Shown here: positions 1-5,818 of the stretch, one piece after another
Layout: each line of letters opens with the position of its first letter
Position numbering within the stretch: the stretch's first letter is position 1
Assembly: GCF_030826625.1 (NCBI RefSeq)
Contig: NZ_JAPJNQ010000102.1
Location: forward strand, 1 to 5,956
From: Corynebacterium sp.
GTDB taxonomy: Bacteria; Actinomycetota; Actinomycetes; Mycobacteriales; Mycobacteriaceae
Reading direction: 5' to 3'
Length of the DNA stretch: 5,956 nucleotides
Position numbers and translations under genes: made by a program
The notes under the pieces: generated by a model
The model's database searches: none
Seen by the model: the letters and a program-made list of their open reading frames with translations, nothing else
Told to the model about the DNA's origin: nothing

Positions 1-253
1 GTGGCACACCAGCCAGCGGTGATGCTGGTTTTTCACCCTTGTCTAAAGCCTGGTCGACGGCATCGGCAGCTGCCAGCGCCTCGTCGGCACCGATATGCAA
101 GAAGGAGTTCAGCGTCTCGTTAGTTTCGTTAATGCGATCCAGGTATGCCTGGGTCACTTCCCGGGAAGTGATTTCTCGGTTATGGATACGCTGCGCCAAC
201 TCTGCTGCGGTTTCCGAGATCACTCCGGAGGTTGGGCGTGTAAATTCAGTCAT
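1..253 (-). CDS. gatA: Glutamyl/aspartyl-tRNA amidotransferase subunit A, N-terminal part (partial)
   Basis: GatA is the amidase subunit of GatCAB, which converts Glu-tRNA(Gln) and/or Asp-tRNA(Asn) to the amidated form, using ammonia released from glutamine. Only the first 84 residues lie in the window, from the ATG at 253 to the left edge. They begin MTEFTRPTSG and contain the amphipathic N-terminal helices typical of the family (AAELAQRI, then SREVTQAYLDRI, then LNSFLHI). The fragment ends at PLAGVP, just before the place where the amidase-signature catalytic lysine normally follows, so the Lys-Ser-Ser triad cannot be checked. The start is supported by a purine-rich GAGG about 10 nt upstream and a 32-nt gap from the gatC stop, consistent with one gatC–gatA operon. 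Identity is secure from N-terminal sequence plus context. Confidence 0.93.
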   Translation of the reverse strand, partial: MTEFTRPTSGVISETAAELAQRIHNREITSREVTQAYLDRINETNETLNSFLHIGADEALAAADAVDQALDKGEKPASPLAGVP

Positions 254-285
254 TAATTCTCTACCTCTATCGCTCGTGAACTGGA

Positions 286-576
286 TTAACCGCGAATCTT
301 CGGAACCACAAATCGGCCATCGCGTGCATCAGGTGCCTGGTCCAGGGCTTGTTCCGCGGACAAAGTAGGCACGACTTCGTCGCGACGCATCGTGGTCTCA
401 ACTGAATGCGGGTGGCTCATCGGTTCTACCCCACTGGTATCCACGTTTTGCACTGCCGAAACCACGTCAACGATGCCGTCGATTTGCTCTGCATAAGTAG
501 CGATTTCCGAATCACTCAGCGCCAGGCGTGACAGCTTCGCTAAGTGCTCAATTTTCTCGCGGGAAATTTCTGACAC
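286..576 (-). CDS. gatC: Glutamyl/aspartyl-tRNA amidotransferase subunit C
   Basis: GatC is the small subunit that wraps around and stabilises GatA and GatB in the tRNA-dependent amidotransferase. The 96-residue product starts with GTG at 576 and reads MSEISREKIEHLAKLSRLAL, the usual family beginning. It then has the conserved GVEPMSH segment (residues 49–55), an RRDEV segment (64–68) and the diagnostic C-terminus DGRFVVPKI (86–94). Length is normal for the family. The frame stays open upstream to a TTG at 609, but that would add eleven residues with no family counterpart. The GTG at 576 has an AAGGA about 11 nt upstream and matches the family N-terminus, so it is chosen. gatA follows after 32 nt on the same strand, as expected for an operon. 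Confidence 0.95.
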   Translation of the reverse strand: MSEISREKIEHLAKLSRLALSDSEIATYAEQIDGIVDVVSAVQNVDTSGVEPMSHPHSVETTMRRDEVVPTLSAEQALDQAPDARDGRFVVPKIRG

Positions 577-623
577 AGTCGATTCAATCCTTCGATATCC
601 GTGAACCAATTTTCTCCCGTACT

Positions 624-629
624 ATGCTA
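624..629 (-). promoter_or_regulatory. Candidate -10 element for gatC–gatA
   Basis: Read leftward the hexamer is TAGCAT, which fits the TANNNT form of actinobacterial -10 elements. It would start transcription near 617, leaving about a 40-nt leader before the gatC GTG at 576. No good -35 box is visible 17–18 nt upstream, which is common in these bacteria but leaves the call weak. Confidence 0.25.
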
Positions 630-677
630 CGCCACTAGCCCCGAACCGACGACGACTGGCCAGCAGTGTGCGGCTAA

Positions 678-725
678 AATCCCGCTCGAGCATTCCGTAG
701 GAATCCCACTCCAACATTGCGTAGG
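678..725. repeat. Imperfect 24-bp direct tandem repeat, two copies
   Basis: Two adjacent 24-bp units, 678–701 and 702–725, agree at 20 of 24 positions. Both begin AATCCC and both end CGTAGG. The next bases (726–728) start a third unit, AAT, but similarity then fades. Read leftward the repeat is open and would encode an eight-residue unit of the form IPTxCxSG, but there is no supported gene there. The repeat lies between divergent genes, so it may be regulatory, a decayed dispersed repeat, or a slippage duplication. Confidence 0.8.
692..704. repeat. Inverted repeat ATTCC-GTA-GGAAT
   Basis: A perfect 5-bp inverted repeat with a 3-nt centre spans the junction of the two 24-bp direct repeat units. 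It does not extend outward. As DNA it could be a half-site pair for a dimeric regulator; as RNA it is a weak stem. The sequence is certain, the function is not. Confidence 0.5.
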
Positions 726-732
726 AATACGC
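719..732. repeat. Inverted repeat GCGTA-GGAA-TACGC (GNRA-type loop)
   Basis: A perfect 5-bp stem closes a GGAA loop, which has the GNRA form when transcribed rightward. It begins at the end of the second direct-repeat unit and runs past it. It lies upstream of the ACT-domain gene and could be an RNA hairpin in its leader or a DNA operator. No U-tract follows, so it is not an intrinsic terminator. Confidence 0.5.
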
Positions 733-738
733 TTGCAT

Positions 739-751
739 GCACATAGTGTGC
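739..751. repeat. Inverted repeat GCACA-TAG-TGTGC
   Basis: A perfect 5-bp inverted repeat with a TAG centre, overlapped on its left by the 8-bp palindrome TGCATGCA at 734–741. It contains the weak -10 candidate CATAGT at 742–747, so a protein bound here could block rightward transcription. The operator role is inferred from position only. Confidence 0.45.
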
Positions 752-830
752 TTTCGGTCCCAAATTGATGCCGCAGGTTGCTACGATGGTGGAGACGAAC
801 GTCAAGTTCAGAAAGTGGTGGCTTAAACTC

Positions 831-1493
831 ATGTCGTTTTTGATCCGTGTCCTGCTCCCCGATACCCCCGGAGCGCTCGGACAATTAGCCGACGCCATCG
901 GCAATACCGGCGGCAATATTCAGTCTGTCGACATCATCGAATCTTTTTCTGCTGATACCGTCATGGACGATATCGTCGTTGAGCTTCCGCAAGGCGTCAT
1001 GGCTGATGCCTTGATCACCGCCGCTAACTCCGTCGACGGCGTGGAAGTTGATTCCATTCGACCGTTTTCCGGGCGGGTTGACCGACGCGGGCAAATCGAG
1101 ATGCTTTCTGAGCTCGCGACCAACAGCGGTGGCTTGCGCGCTTCTCTACAGAAATTCGTCTCTGTCTTCCCCAAAGCACTGACCTCATCGTGGGCGATCG
1201 TCGTGGACACCACCGGTGAAATCGCCCGGGTGGCGGCCTCGAGTGCTGCACCGGAAGATGACGGCTCGATTCCCGTGGACATCGACATCACCGCAGCGCG
1301 CGTGCTCATCGCCGATAGCGAGGACTGGATTCCGGAATCCTGGCGGATCTTGGACTCCGCGCTAGCCGGAGCACCATTAGGCGATAGCGGCCTGGTGCTC
1401 ATCATCGGTCGCGCCGGAGGGCCAGACTATCTCGCCAGCGAGGTTGTCCACCTCGGCCACCTCGGCAATATCCTTGGCAAACTCATCGACTAA
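831..1493 (+). CDS. ACT-domain protein, probable amino-acid sensor (Rv3013-like)
   Basis: The 220-residue product opens MSFLIRVLLPDTPGALGQLA, a classic ACT-domain start: a first beta strand, then the DxPGxL turn where ACT domains bind amino acids. The domain runs to about residue 78, with GGNIQSVDI and MDDIVVELP strands and an ADALITAANSVDGV helix. Residues 85–220 form a second part; its end (GLVLIIGRAGGPDYLASEVVHL) resembles the last strand and helix of GAF-type sensor domains, which is my inference. No catalytic domain is attached, so regulation is more likely than catalysis. The ATG at 831 is chosen because the ACT fold begins there and the length matches mycobacterial Rv3013 (about 218 residues); in-frame TTG 765, ATG 768 and ATG 786 are alternatives. 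The Shine-Dalgarno is poor (GGTGG at 816–820). The gene lies between ligA and gatC as in Mycobacterium. Confidence 0.85.
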   Translation: MSFLIRVLLPDTPGALGQLADAIGNTGGNIQSVDIIESFSADTVMDDIVVELPQGVMADALITAANSVDGVEVDSIRPFSGRVDRRGQIEMLSELATNSGGLRASLQKFVSVFPKALTSSWAIVVDTTGEIARVAASSAAPEDDGSIPVDIDITAARVLIADSEDWIPESWRILDSALAGAPLGDSGLVLIIGRAGGPDYLASEVVHLGHLGNILGKLID

Positions 1494-1546
1494 GCGGGTG
1501 AACAAATAAGCAGCTCAACGGCTAAGTTCTAGTGTCGGCCTGAGTG
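1494..1546. other. Short convergent gap between ACT-domain gene and ligA
   Basis: These 53 nt separate two convergent stop codons. A CTAG...CTAG pair (about 1529–1550) could pair only weakly, with several G-T wobbles and no T-tract on either side, so no intrinsic terminator is called. Transcripts from the two sides may overlap or end by Rho. Confidence 0.5.
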
Positions 1547-3619
1547 CTAGAGCTCACCGTCGAGAAGCTGCTGAAATTCTGTTTCTGACAAAACACGTAC
1601 GCCTAAATCACGCGCTTTGGTCTCTTTTGAGCCCGCATTCGCGCCAGCCACGAGGTAGTCGGTCTTTTTCGACACCGAGCTGGTGGCTTTCCCGCCGCGC
1701 GAGACGATCGCTTCTTTCGCACTATCACGGCTGAAATCATCCAAGGTGCCGGTCACCACGATGGTCAGCCCCTCGAGGGTTTGCTCCACGCGCGCTTCCT
1801 CGGCGACTTCCATCGTCACCCCGGCTTGCGCCCACTTGTCGACGATGTCGCGGTGCCAATCCACGTTGAACCACTCGCGCAAGGAATTCGCGATGGTCGC
1901 TCCAACCCCATCCACATCTGCGATCTGGTCGACCTCGGCGCTGCGCAATGCCTCCATGGAACCAAAACGCGTCGCCAAGGCCCGTGCTGCCGTTGGCCCA
2001 ACGTGGCGGATCGACAGCGCGATCAACACCCGCCAGAAATCCGCATGGCGTGCGGTCTCCAAATTTTCCAACAGCTTCTTGCCGCTGGCGTTGACGACCC
2101 GCTGTGTTTTGTCCTCTTTATCGAGGCGGGTGTAGACCTTGGATTTCACCAGCGATTCTTCGTCGATAGCAAACAGGTCTGATTCATCAACCACGACGCC
2201 ATTGGCGATCAAATCGTGGGCGCCCTTCTCCCCGAGTGCCTCAATATCGAATGCTTTACGGGAGGCTAGGTATTCCAGGCGAGCACCAAGTTGGGCTGGG
2301 CACGATTGCGCATTCGGGCAGCGCCAGTCGGCATCACCTTCTTTTTGCGGTGCCAGCTTGGTCCCACACGACGGGCAGTTTTCCGGGAAGCTCCATTCGT
2401 ATTCGCTCCCATCGCGTTGCGAGACCACCGGGCCCAGTACTTCTGGGATGATCTCCCCGGCTTTGCGAATGACCACGGTATCGCCGATGAGCACGCCCTT
2501 GCGTTTCACTTCGGTTTGGTTATGCAGCGTGGCCATGGACACGGTGGTACCGGCGACAAAAACCGGGTCCATGATTGCGTACGGAGTCACCCGTCCCGTG
2601 CGTCCCACCCCTACTTCGATCTGTCGCAGCGTGGTGGTGACTTCTTCCGGCGGGTATTTGTAAGCGATCGCCCACCGGGGCGCCCGCGAAGTCGCGCCGA
2701 GGTTGCGCTGCGTCGACAAGTCATCGACCTTGACCACTAGCCCATCCATTTCGAAGAAAGCATCATGGCGATGCTCATCCCAATAGTGCACCTGTTCGAT
2801 GACTTCCGCCGTGGTCTCTACCCTCTTGGTAAACGGCGACACCGGCAAACCCCAGGCGGCGAGTGCTTGGTAGGCATCCCACTGCGACCCCGGCGCGAAG
2901 CCGTCGCGTGCGCCAAGTCCGTGGGCGATCATGCGTAGACGGCGCTTTTTTACTTCTTCGACGTTTTTCATGCGCAATCCGCCGGCTGCGGCATTGCGGG
3001 GGTTGGCGAAGGTTTCGGGTTTTTTGCCGCGCTCTTCGGCGAGCTTGACGCGTTCTTCGTTGATGGCGGCGAAATCTTCGGGGTTCATGTAGACCTCTCC
3101 GCGGATTTCGATCAGCTTGGGCACGGGATATTCCTCGGTGCCGGTGAGGGTATGCGGGATGTCGTCGATAACGCGCGCGTTGGCGGTGATGTCTTCGCCT
3201 GTGGTGCCGTCGCCGCGGGTGGCGGCACGTTCTAGTTCGCCGTTGCGGTAGACCAGATCCACCGAGAGCCCGTCGATTTTCAGCTCAGTGAGATAGGCAG
3301 GTGCCGGGGTGCGTGCGAGCCAGCCACGGAGTTCATCCTCGTCGAAGGCATTGTCCAAGCTGAGCATGGGTTCTAAGTGATTGACGTTGGCAAAACTGGA
3401 TTCTTCCGGCACTGGTGCGCCGACCTGCATAGTTGGCGAGTCGGGCACTGCGAGCTGTGGGTGGCTCTGTTCTAGTGCTTCCAGCTTGCGCAGCAACCGG
3501 TCGAATTCCGCGTCAGGGATTTCGGGTTGCTCGTTGTAGTAGCGTTCCCGGTGGTGCCGAATCTCGTCGGCAAGCTCTTTCCAGTCGCGGCGCAGTCCAG
3601 CTTCATCTAAATCACTCAC
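1547..3619 (-). CDS. ligA: NAD+-dependent DNA ligase LigA
   Basis: LigA seals nicks in DNA with NAD+ as AMP donor in replication and repair. The 690-residue product is full length with all domains. An N-terminal Ia domain (about 8–75) has the YY pair at 27–28 and DAEFD at 36–40. The nucleotidyltransferase domain has KIDG with adenylated Lys114, RGDG (135–138), EIRGEVY with Glu175, FANPRNAAAGGLR (204–216), DGLVVK with Lys297 and WAIAYKYP with Lys321. The OB fold follows with VGRTGRVTP (338–346). The zinc finger has Cys415, Cys418, Cys434 and Cys440. Helix-hairpin-helix repeats span about 445–590 and a BRCT domain 613–690 (GLTIVVTGTL). The start is GTG at 3619, giving MSDLDEAGLR; no strong Shine-Dalgarno is visible, and a TAGACT hexamer just upstream suggests a leaderless or short-leader transcript. 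The ACT-domain gene converges on its 3' end. Confidence 0.98.
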   Translation of the reverse strand: MSDLDEAGLRRDWKELADEIRHHRERYYNEQPEIPDAEFDRLLRKLEALEQSHPQLAVPDSPTMQVGAPVPEESSFANVNHLEPMLSLDNAFDEDELRGWLARTPAPAYLTELKIDGLSVDLVYRNGELERAATRGDGTTGEDITANARVIDDIPHTLTGTEEYPVPKLIEIRGEVYMNPEDFAAINEERVKLAEERGKKPETFANPRNAAAGGLRMKNVEEVKKRRLRMIAHGLGARDGFAPGSQWDAYQALAAWGLPVSPFTKRVETTAEVIEQVHYWDEHRHDAFFEMDGLVVKVDDLSTQRNLGATSRAPRWAIAYKYPPEEVTTTLRQIEVGVGRTGRVTPYAIMDPVFVAGTTVSMATLHNQTEVKRKGVLIGDTVVIRKAGEIIPEVLGPVVSQRDGSEYEWSFPENCPSCGTKLAPQKEGDADWRCPNAQSCPAQLGARLEYLASRKAFDIEALGEKGAHDLIANGVVVDESDLFAIDEESLVKSKVYTRLDKEDKTQRVVNASGKKLLENLETARHADFWRVLIALSIRHVGPTAARALATRFGSMEALRSAEVDQIADVDGVGATIANSLREWFNVDWHRDIVDKWAQAGVTMEVAEEARVEQTLEGLTIVVTGTLDDFSRDSAKEAIVSRGGKATSSVSKKTDYLVAGANAGSKETKARDLGVRVLSETEFQQLLDGEL

Positions 3620-3627
3620 GACAGTCC

Positions 3628-3633
3628 AGTCTA
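3628..3633 (-). promoter_or_regulatory. Candidate -10 element for ligA (leaderless or very short leader)
   Basis: Read leftward the hexamer is TAGACT, of the TANNNT class, with 8 nt between it and the GTG start at 3619. This spacing would put transcription start at or within a few bases of the start codon. No recognisable -35 box is seen. Leaderless mRNAs are common in corynebacteria and mycobacteria, which supports but does not prove the call. Confidence 0.3.
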
Positions 3634-3736
3634 ACGGTGATGGTACTGCGAGGTTTATTGCACGTCATCATGCAGTGCTGAGTCCCGATCAGCAGCGGGT
3701 TGCTGGCTTGTTCTGTGGTGTGTGAGGGGGCGCGTC

Positions 3737-3742
3737 TAGGCT
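3737..3742 (+). promoter_or_regulatory. Candidate -10 element for the exonuclease gene (leaderless start)
   Basis: TAGGCT fits TANNNT and ends 7 nt before the ATG at 3750, placing transcription start at about the A of ATG. The only purine-rich stretch near the start, AGG at 3746–3748, is too close to act as a normal Shine-Dalgarno, which favours leaderless translation. The -35 region (around 3714–3719, CTGTGG) is unconvincing. Confidence 0.35.
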
Positions 3743-3749
3743 GTAGGTT

Positions 3750-4421
3750 ATGAGTTTCAACGCGTCCCGCATGCTGGCTTTCGACCTGGAAACCACGTCG
3801 AATATCGCCCACCAAGCCCGAATCGTCACTTCTGCTTTGGTTTCTATCGAAGGTTCGAAGGTCGACTCACAAGAGATGTTGGCTGATCCTGGTATTGAGA
3901 TTCCACAACAAGCTATTGATGTCCATGGAATTACCACGGAGTATGCCCGGGAACATGGCCGTGACCATGATGAGGTAGTCGCGGCTACCATTGCCGCGAT
4001 CAAAAAAGGTTGGGAAGATGGCAAAACTTTGGTGGTATACAACGCGAATTATGACCTGACGGTTTTGCGTAGCCTGGATGAAGATTTCACGGTAACTGGG
4101 CCGGTGTTCGATCCTTTCGTCATCGATAAATTGAAAGATAAATATCGCAAGGGCCCGCGCACGCTCGGCAAGGTATGCGAAGAATACGGCGTGCCGTTGG
4201 ATAATGCCCACGAGGCCACCGCAGATGCCATGGCGGCGGCGCGTATCGCTTGGAAGCAGGTGAATCAACGTTTTCCAGAGTTAGCGAAGCTGGATGACGG
4301 CGAGCTGATGGAATATCAGGCGGTCGGTTATTACGAAATGCAGACGGAGTTTAAGCGCTATCTAGCCTCCCGTGATCGGGATACTAGCTCTGTGGCTACG
4401 TCGTGGCCTATGCAGGGCTAA
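3750..4421 (+). CDS. DEDDh 3'-5' exonuclease, DNA polymerase III epsilon-like
   Basis: This 223-residue protein is a stand-alone DnaQ-type exonuclease that should remove nucleotides from DNA or RNA 3' ends with two metal ions. All five catalytic residues are visible: Asp12 and Glu14 in FDLETT (Exo I), Asp102 in NANYDLTVL (Exo II), and His154 and Asp159 in AHEATADA (Exo III, h type). The VHGITTEYAREHG segment (58–70) and RTLGKVCEEYGV (137–148) are typical of the epsilon-like family. A tail of about 45 residues follows the domain and ends in SSVATSWPMQG; I recall similar WP-ending tails in actinobacterial relatives. No polymerase, BRCT or UvrC/GIY-YIG part is attached, so it is not the main proofreader by architecture; repair or nucleic-acid trimming is inferred. 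It is divergent from ligA. The true substrate is unknown. Confidence 0.9.
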   Translation: MSFNASRMLAFDLETTSNIAHQARIVTSALVSIEGSKVDSQEMLADPGIEIPQQAIDVHGITTEYAREHGRDHDEVVAATIAAIKKGWEDGKTLVVYNANYDLTVLRSLDEDFTVTGPVFDPFVIDKLKDKYRKGPRTLGKVCEEYGVPLDNAHEATADAMAAARIAWKQVNQRFPELAKLDDGELMEYQAVGYYEMQTEFKRYLASRDRDTSSVATSWPMQG

Positions 4422-4490
4422 GCAGCTGGCCGTGGGATCCAAGGTGCAGCCGCAACTAGTCGAAATGCGAGCCGTTATAGGATGAAAAAC
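4422..4490. promoter_or_regulatory. Gap upstream of the serine hydrolase with start-deciding AGGA
   Basis: The gap holds an AGGA at 4479–4482, 8 nt before the ATG at 4491, a good ribosome-binding distance. The same bases form TAGGAT (4478–4483), a TANNNT hexamer 7 nt before 4491, so a leaderless start at 4491 is also possible. Either reading favours 4491 over the in-frame ATG at 4482, whose only upstream AGG directly abuts it. No clear terminator for the exonuclease gene is seen. Confidence 0.4.
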
Positions 4491-5501
4491 ATGAAAAAAT
4501 CGCTCTTAACCGCGCTCGTTGTTGGAGCCATCGTTTTTGTGGGCACCATCGCGCTAGGCCCACAGCGCATTAGCTTGGCAACGCAAGCCACCGGCGACAA
4601 GCAATTAGCCACCGAGCTCTCCGAATTGGCTGTCCCTGGACACAACCAGTTGGCGGCGTTCAGCATCGACGATGGCACCACCACCTTTGCCGGATGGGGC
4701 GCTGATCAGGACACCGAATTTGAAATCGGTTCAGTAACCAAGATGCTAACCGTCGAGTTGCTCCGCCAGGAAGTCGAGGACGGCAATCTCGAATTGGATA
4801 CCACGTTGGGTGAACTTATCGATGAGCTCGACGAACCAGTCGCGGCAGTCACGTTAGAAGAAGTCGTGAACCACACCGGCGGTTTGCCCCGTTTAGCGGG
4901 CGTGAGCTTTAGCTCTAACCTGGGATTTTCAGTGTTCGGTACCAACCCGTACCAGGGCATCGGGCGTGATGATGTCATTACTGCCGCCAACGAGATCTCC
5001 GAGCTGGAAAATCGTGGCGAAGAGCAGTATTCCAACCTCGGTTATGCCTTGCTCGGCTGGGCACTGGCAGAACGCCATGGGGTGAGCTATGAAGAATTGC
5101 TTGACGACGAGATCTTCACCCCGCTGGGCATGGACGATACTTTCGTCGCCACCGAGCAGAATGTCGAAGGCGAAAGCGCAGGTGTGCTCAACAATGGGCG
5201 CAACGCGCAGCCCTGGATCACCGAAGGCTACGCACCCGCGGGCATGGTGCGCTCTACCCCAAGCGATATGGCGAAATTCGCCAAGCACCTGCTAGAAATT
5301 GGGCTCCCGGAATATGGATGGGCAGAAACTGCCTCGGCACGGGATGCCGGTAGCGGCGCTGGCTGGCACAACGGGCAAACCGGTGGCTATTCCACGATGC
5401 TGGTGATCGCTCCGGAAGGACAACGCGCTGCGTTCGTCGCTGGTAATACCCCGCGCGGAGTCGAACACATCGGTTTGCAACTAGCAGGAGAGGAAGTCTA
5501 A
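4491..5501 (+). CDS. Exported serine hydrolase, beta-lactamase / AmpC-like family
   Basis: This 336-residue protein is a penicillin-binding-protein-fold serine hydrolase. After MKKSLLT comes a hydrophobic stretch (LVVGAIVFVGTIAL), a signal peptide or N-terminal anchor; there is no lipobox cysteine. The active-site triad of motifs is present: SVTK (nucleophile Ser81, Lys84), YSN (Tyr180–Asn182) and HNG in place of KTG (His293–Gly295). HTGGLP (128–133) and PAGMVRSTPSDMAKFAKHLL are further family marks. The HxG third motif fits class C-like esterases, D-aminopeptidases and carboxypeptidase-like proteins rather than proven beta-lactamases, so the substrate (peptidoglycan peptide, ester or amide) cannot be named. 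It is shorter than many relatives between the STPSD segment and HNG. An alternative ATG at 4482 adds MKN. The next gene starts 2 nt after its stop, implying cotranslation. Confidence 0.88.
   Translation: MKKSLLTALVVGAIVFVGTIALGPQRISLATQATGDKQLATELSELAVPGHNQLAAFSIDDGTTTFAGWGADQDTEFEIGSVTKMLTVELLRQEVEDGNLELDTTLGELIDELDEPVAAVTLEEVVNHTGGLPRLAGVSFSSNLGFSVFGTNPYQGIGRDDVITAANEISELENRGEEQYSNLGYALLGWALAERHGVSYEELLDDEIFTPLGMDDTFVATEQNVEGESAGVLNNGRNAQPWITEGYAPAGMVRSTPSDMAKFAKHLLEIGLPEYGWAETASARDAGSGAGWHNGQTGGYSTMLVIAPEGQRAAFVAGNTPRGVEHIGLQLAGEEV
5486..5496 (+). promoter_or_regulatory. Strong ribosome-binding site for the small membrane protein
   Basis: AGGAGAGGAAG lies inside the last codons of the serine hydrolase gene, with the AGGAAG part ending 7 nt before the ATG at 5504. 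It is the best Shine-Dalgarno in the window and fixes the start of the downstream gene. Confidence 0.8.
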
Positions 5502-5503
5502 AC

Positions 5504-5818
5504 ATGAATGCCATTATCAACCTCATCCTGGTTTTCTTGTTGATCTTCAACTGGGGCTTTGCTGCTTGGAAAGCCCGCGAGAAAAAAGGTGCGCTGTCCA
5601 TCCAGATCATCAACCTGCTGATCAACATCGGGTTAACGCTGTTTATCGCCTACGTCGTCGCCTGGAACTCGGTTGTGCCGATCTGGGTCTGGTGGGGCCT
5701 CGCGCTGCTGATGGCAGCGTCGGTCACACTGATCGTCTACCACATGCTGGAGCGACGCGGCGCGGAAACTACAGATCACCCAGATCGTCGACAAGCATCC
5801 GCGCAACCTCAACGCTAA
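5504..5818 (+). CDS. Small three-helix membrane protein, function unknown
   Basis: The 104-residue product is almost wholly hydrophobic. Three likely membrane helices are at about 3–22 (NLILVFLLIFNWGFAA), 31–53 (IQIINLLINIGLTLFIAYVV) and 57–80 (VPIWVWWGLALLMAASVTLIV). The basic loop KAREKK (23–28) and the RR- and D-containing tail (84–104) predict that both lie in the cytoplasm, with the N-terminus outside. No catalytic or transport motif is recognised. It begins 2 nt after the serine hydrolase stop with a strong Shine-Dalgarno, so the two are probably made together; a role as membrane partner or helper of the hydrolase is inference. Its last 50 nt overlap the 3' end of a gene on the opposite strand. 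The reading frame is convincing; the function is open. Confidence 0.8.
   Translation: MNAIINLILVFLLIFNWGFAAWKAREKKGALSIQIINLLINIGLTLFIAYVVAWNSVVPIWVWWGLALLMAASVTLIVYHMLERRGAETTDHPDRRQASAQPQR

Larger units (their letters stand above)
577..830. other. Divergent intergenic region between gatC and the ACT-domain gene
   Basis: This 254-nt gap should hold promoters for the leftward gatC–gatA operon and the rightward ACT-domain gene. It contains an imperfect 24-bp tandem repeat (678–725), three short inverted repeats (692–704, 719–732, 739–751) and a TGCATGCA palindrome (734–741). For the rightward gene, CATAGT at 742–747 with TTGCGT at 717–722 (19-nt spacing), or TACGAT at 782–787, are weak promoter candidates. 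The stretch from 765 to 830 is open in frame with the ACT-domain gene and has ATG codons at 768 and 786, so a longer N-terminus is possible but not favoured. No RNA gene is seen here. Confidence 0.6.
3620..3749. other. Divergent intergenic region between ligA and the exonuclease gene
   Basis: This 130-nt gap must carry promoters for ligA (leftward) and the exonuclease gene (rightward). TANNNT hexamers lie close to each start: TAGACT for ligA and TAGGCT for the exonuclease. A CAGCA-gcgggt-TGCTG inverted repeat lies at 3690–3705 and a GCAC...GTGC pair at 3660–3678; both are short and no role is assigned. No small gene is supported. Confidence 0.5.

Noticed and set aside
577..609. Longer gatC from TTG at 609
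   Set aside because: The extra eleven residues have no counterpart in the family; GTG at 576 restores the standard GatC N-terminus.
627..884. Leftward frame across the 24-bp repeats encoding an IPTxCxSG-like repeat
   Set aside because: No supported start or ribosome site, it runs into the start of the ACT-domain gene, and the peptide repeat follows automatically from the 24-bp DNA repeat.
920..1405. 161-codon leftward frame opposite the ACT-domain gene
   Set aside because: The translation is Ser-rich and low in complexity, and the opposite strand encodes a clear ACT domain with family-like start and length.
1529..1550. Possible terminator between the ACT-domain gene and ligA
   Set aside because: Only four Watson-Crick pairs (CTAG/CTAG) followed by wobbles, a long loop and no T-tract on either strand.
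2139..2663. Long rightward open frame (174 codons) opposite ligA
   Set aside because: It lies wholly within the well-supported ligA gene on the other strand; its translation is Ser/Thr/Pro-rich with no recognisable domain, typical of antisense frames in GC-rich coding DNA.
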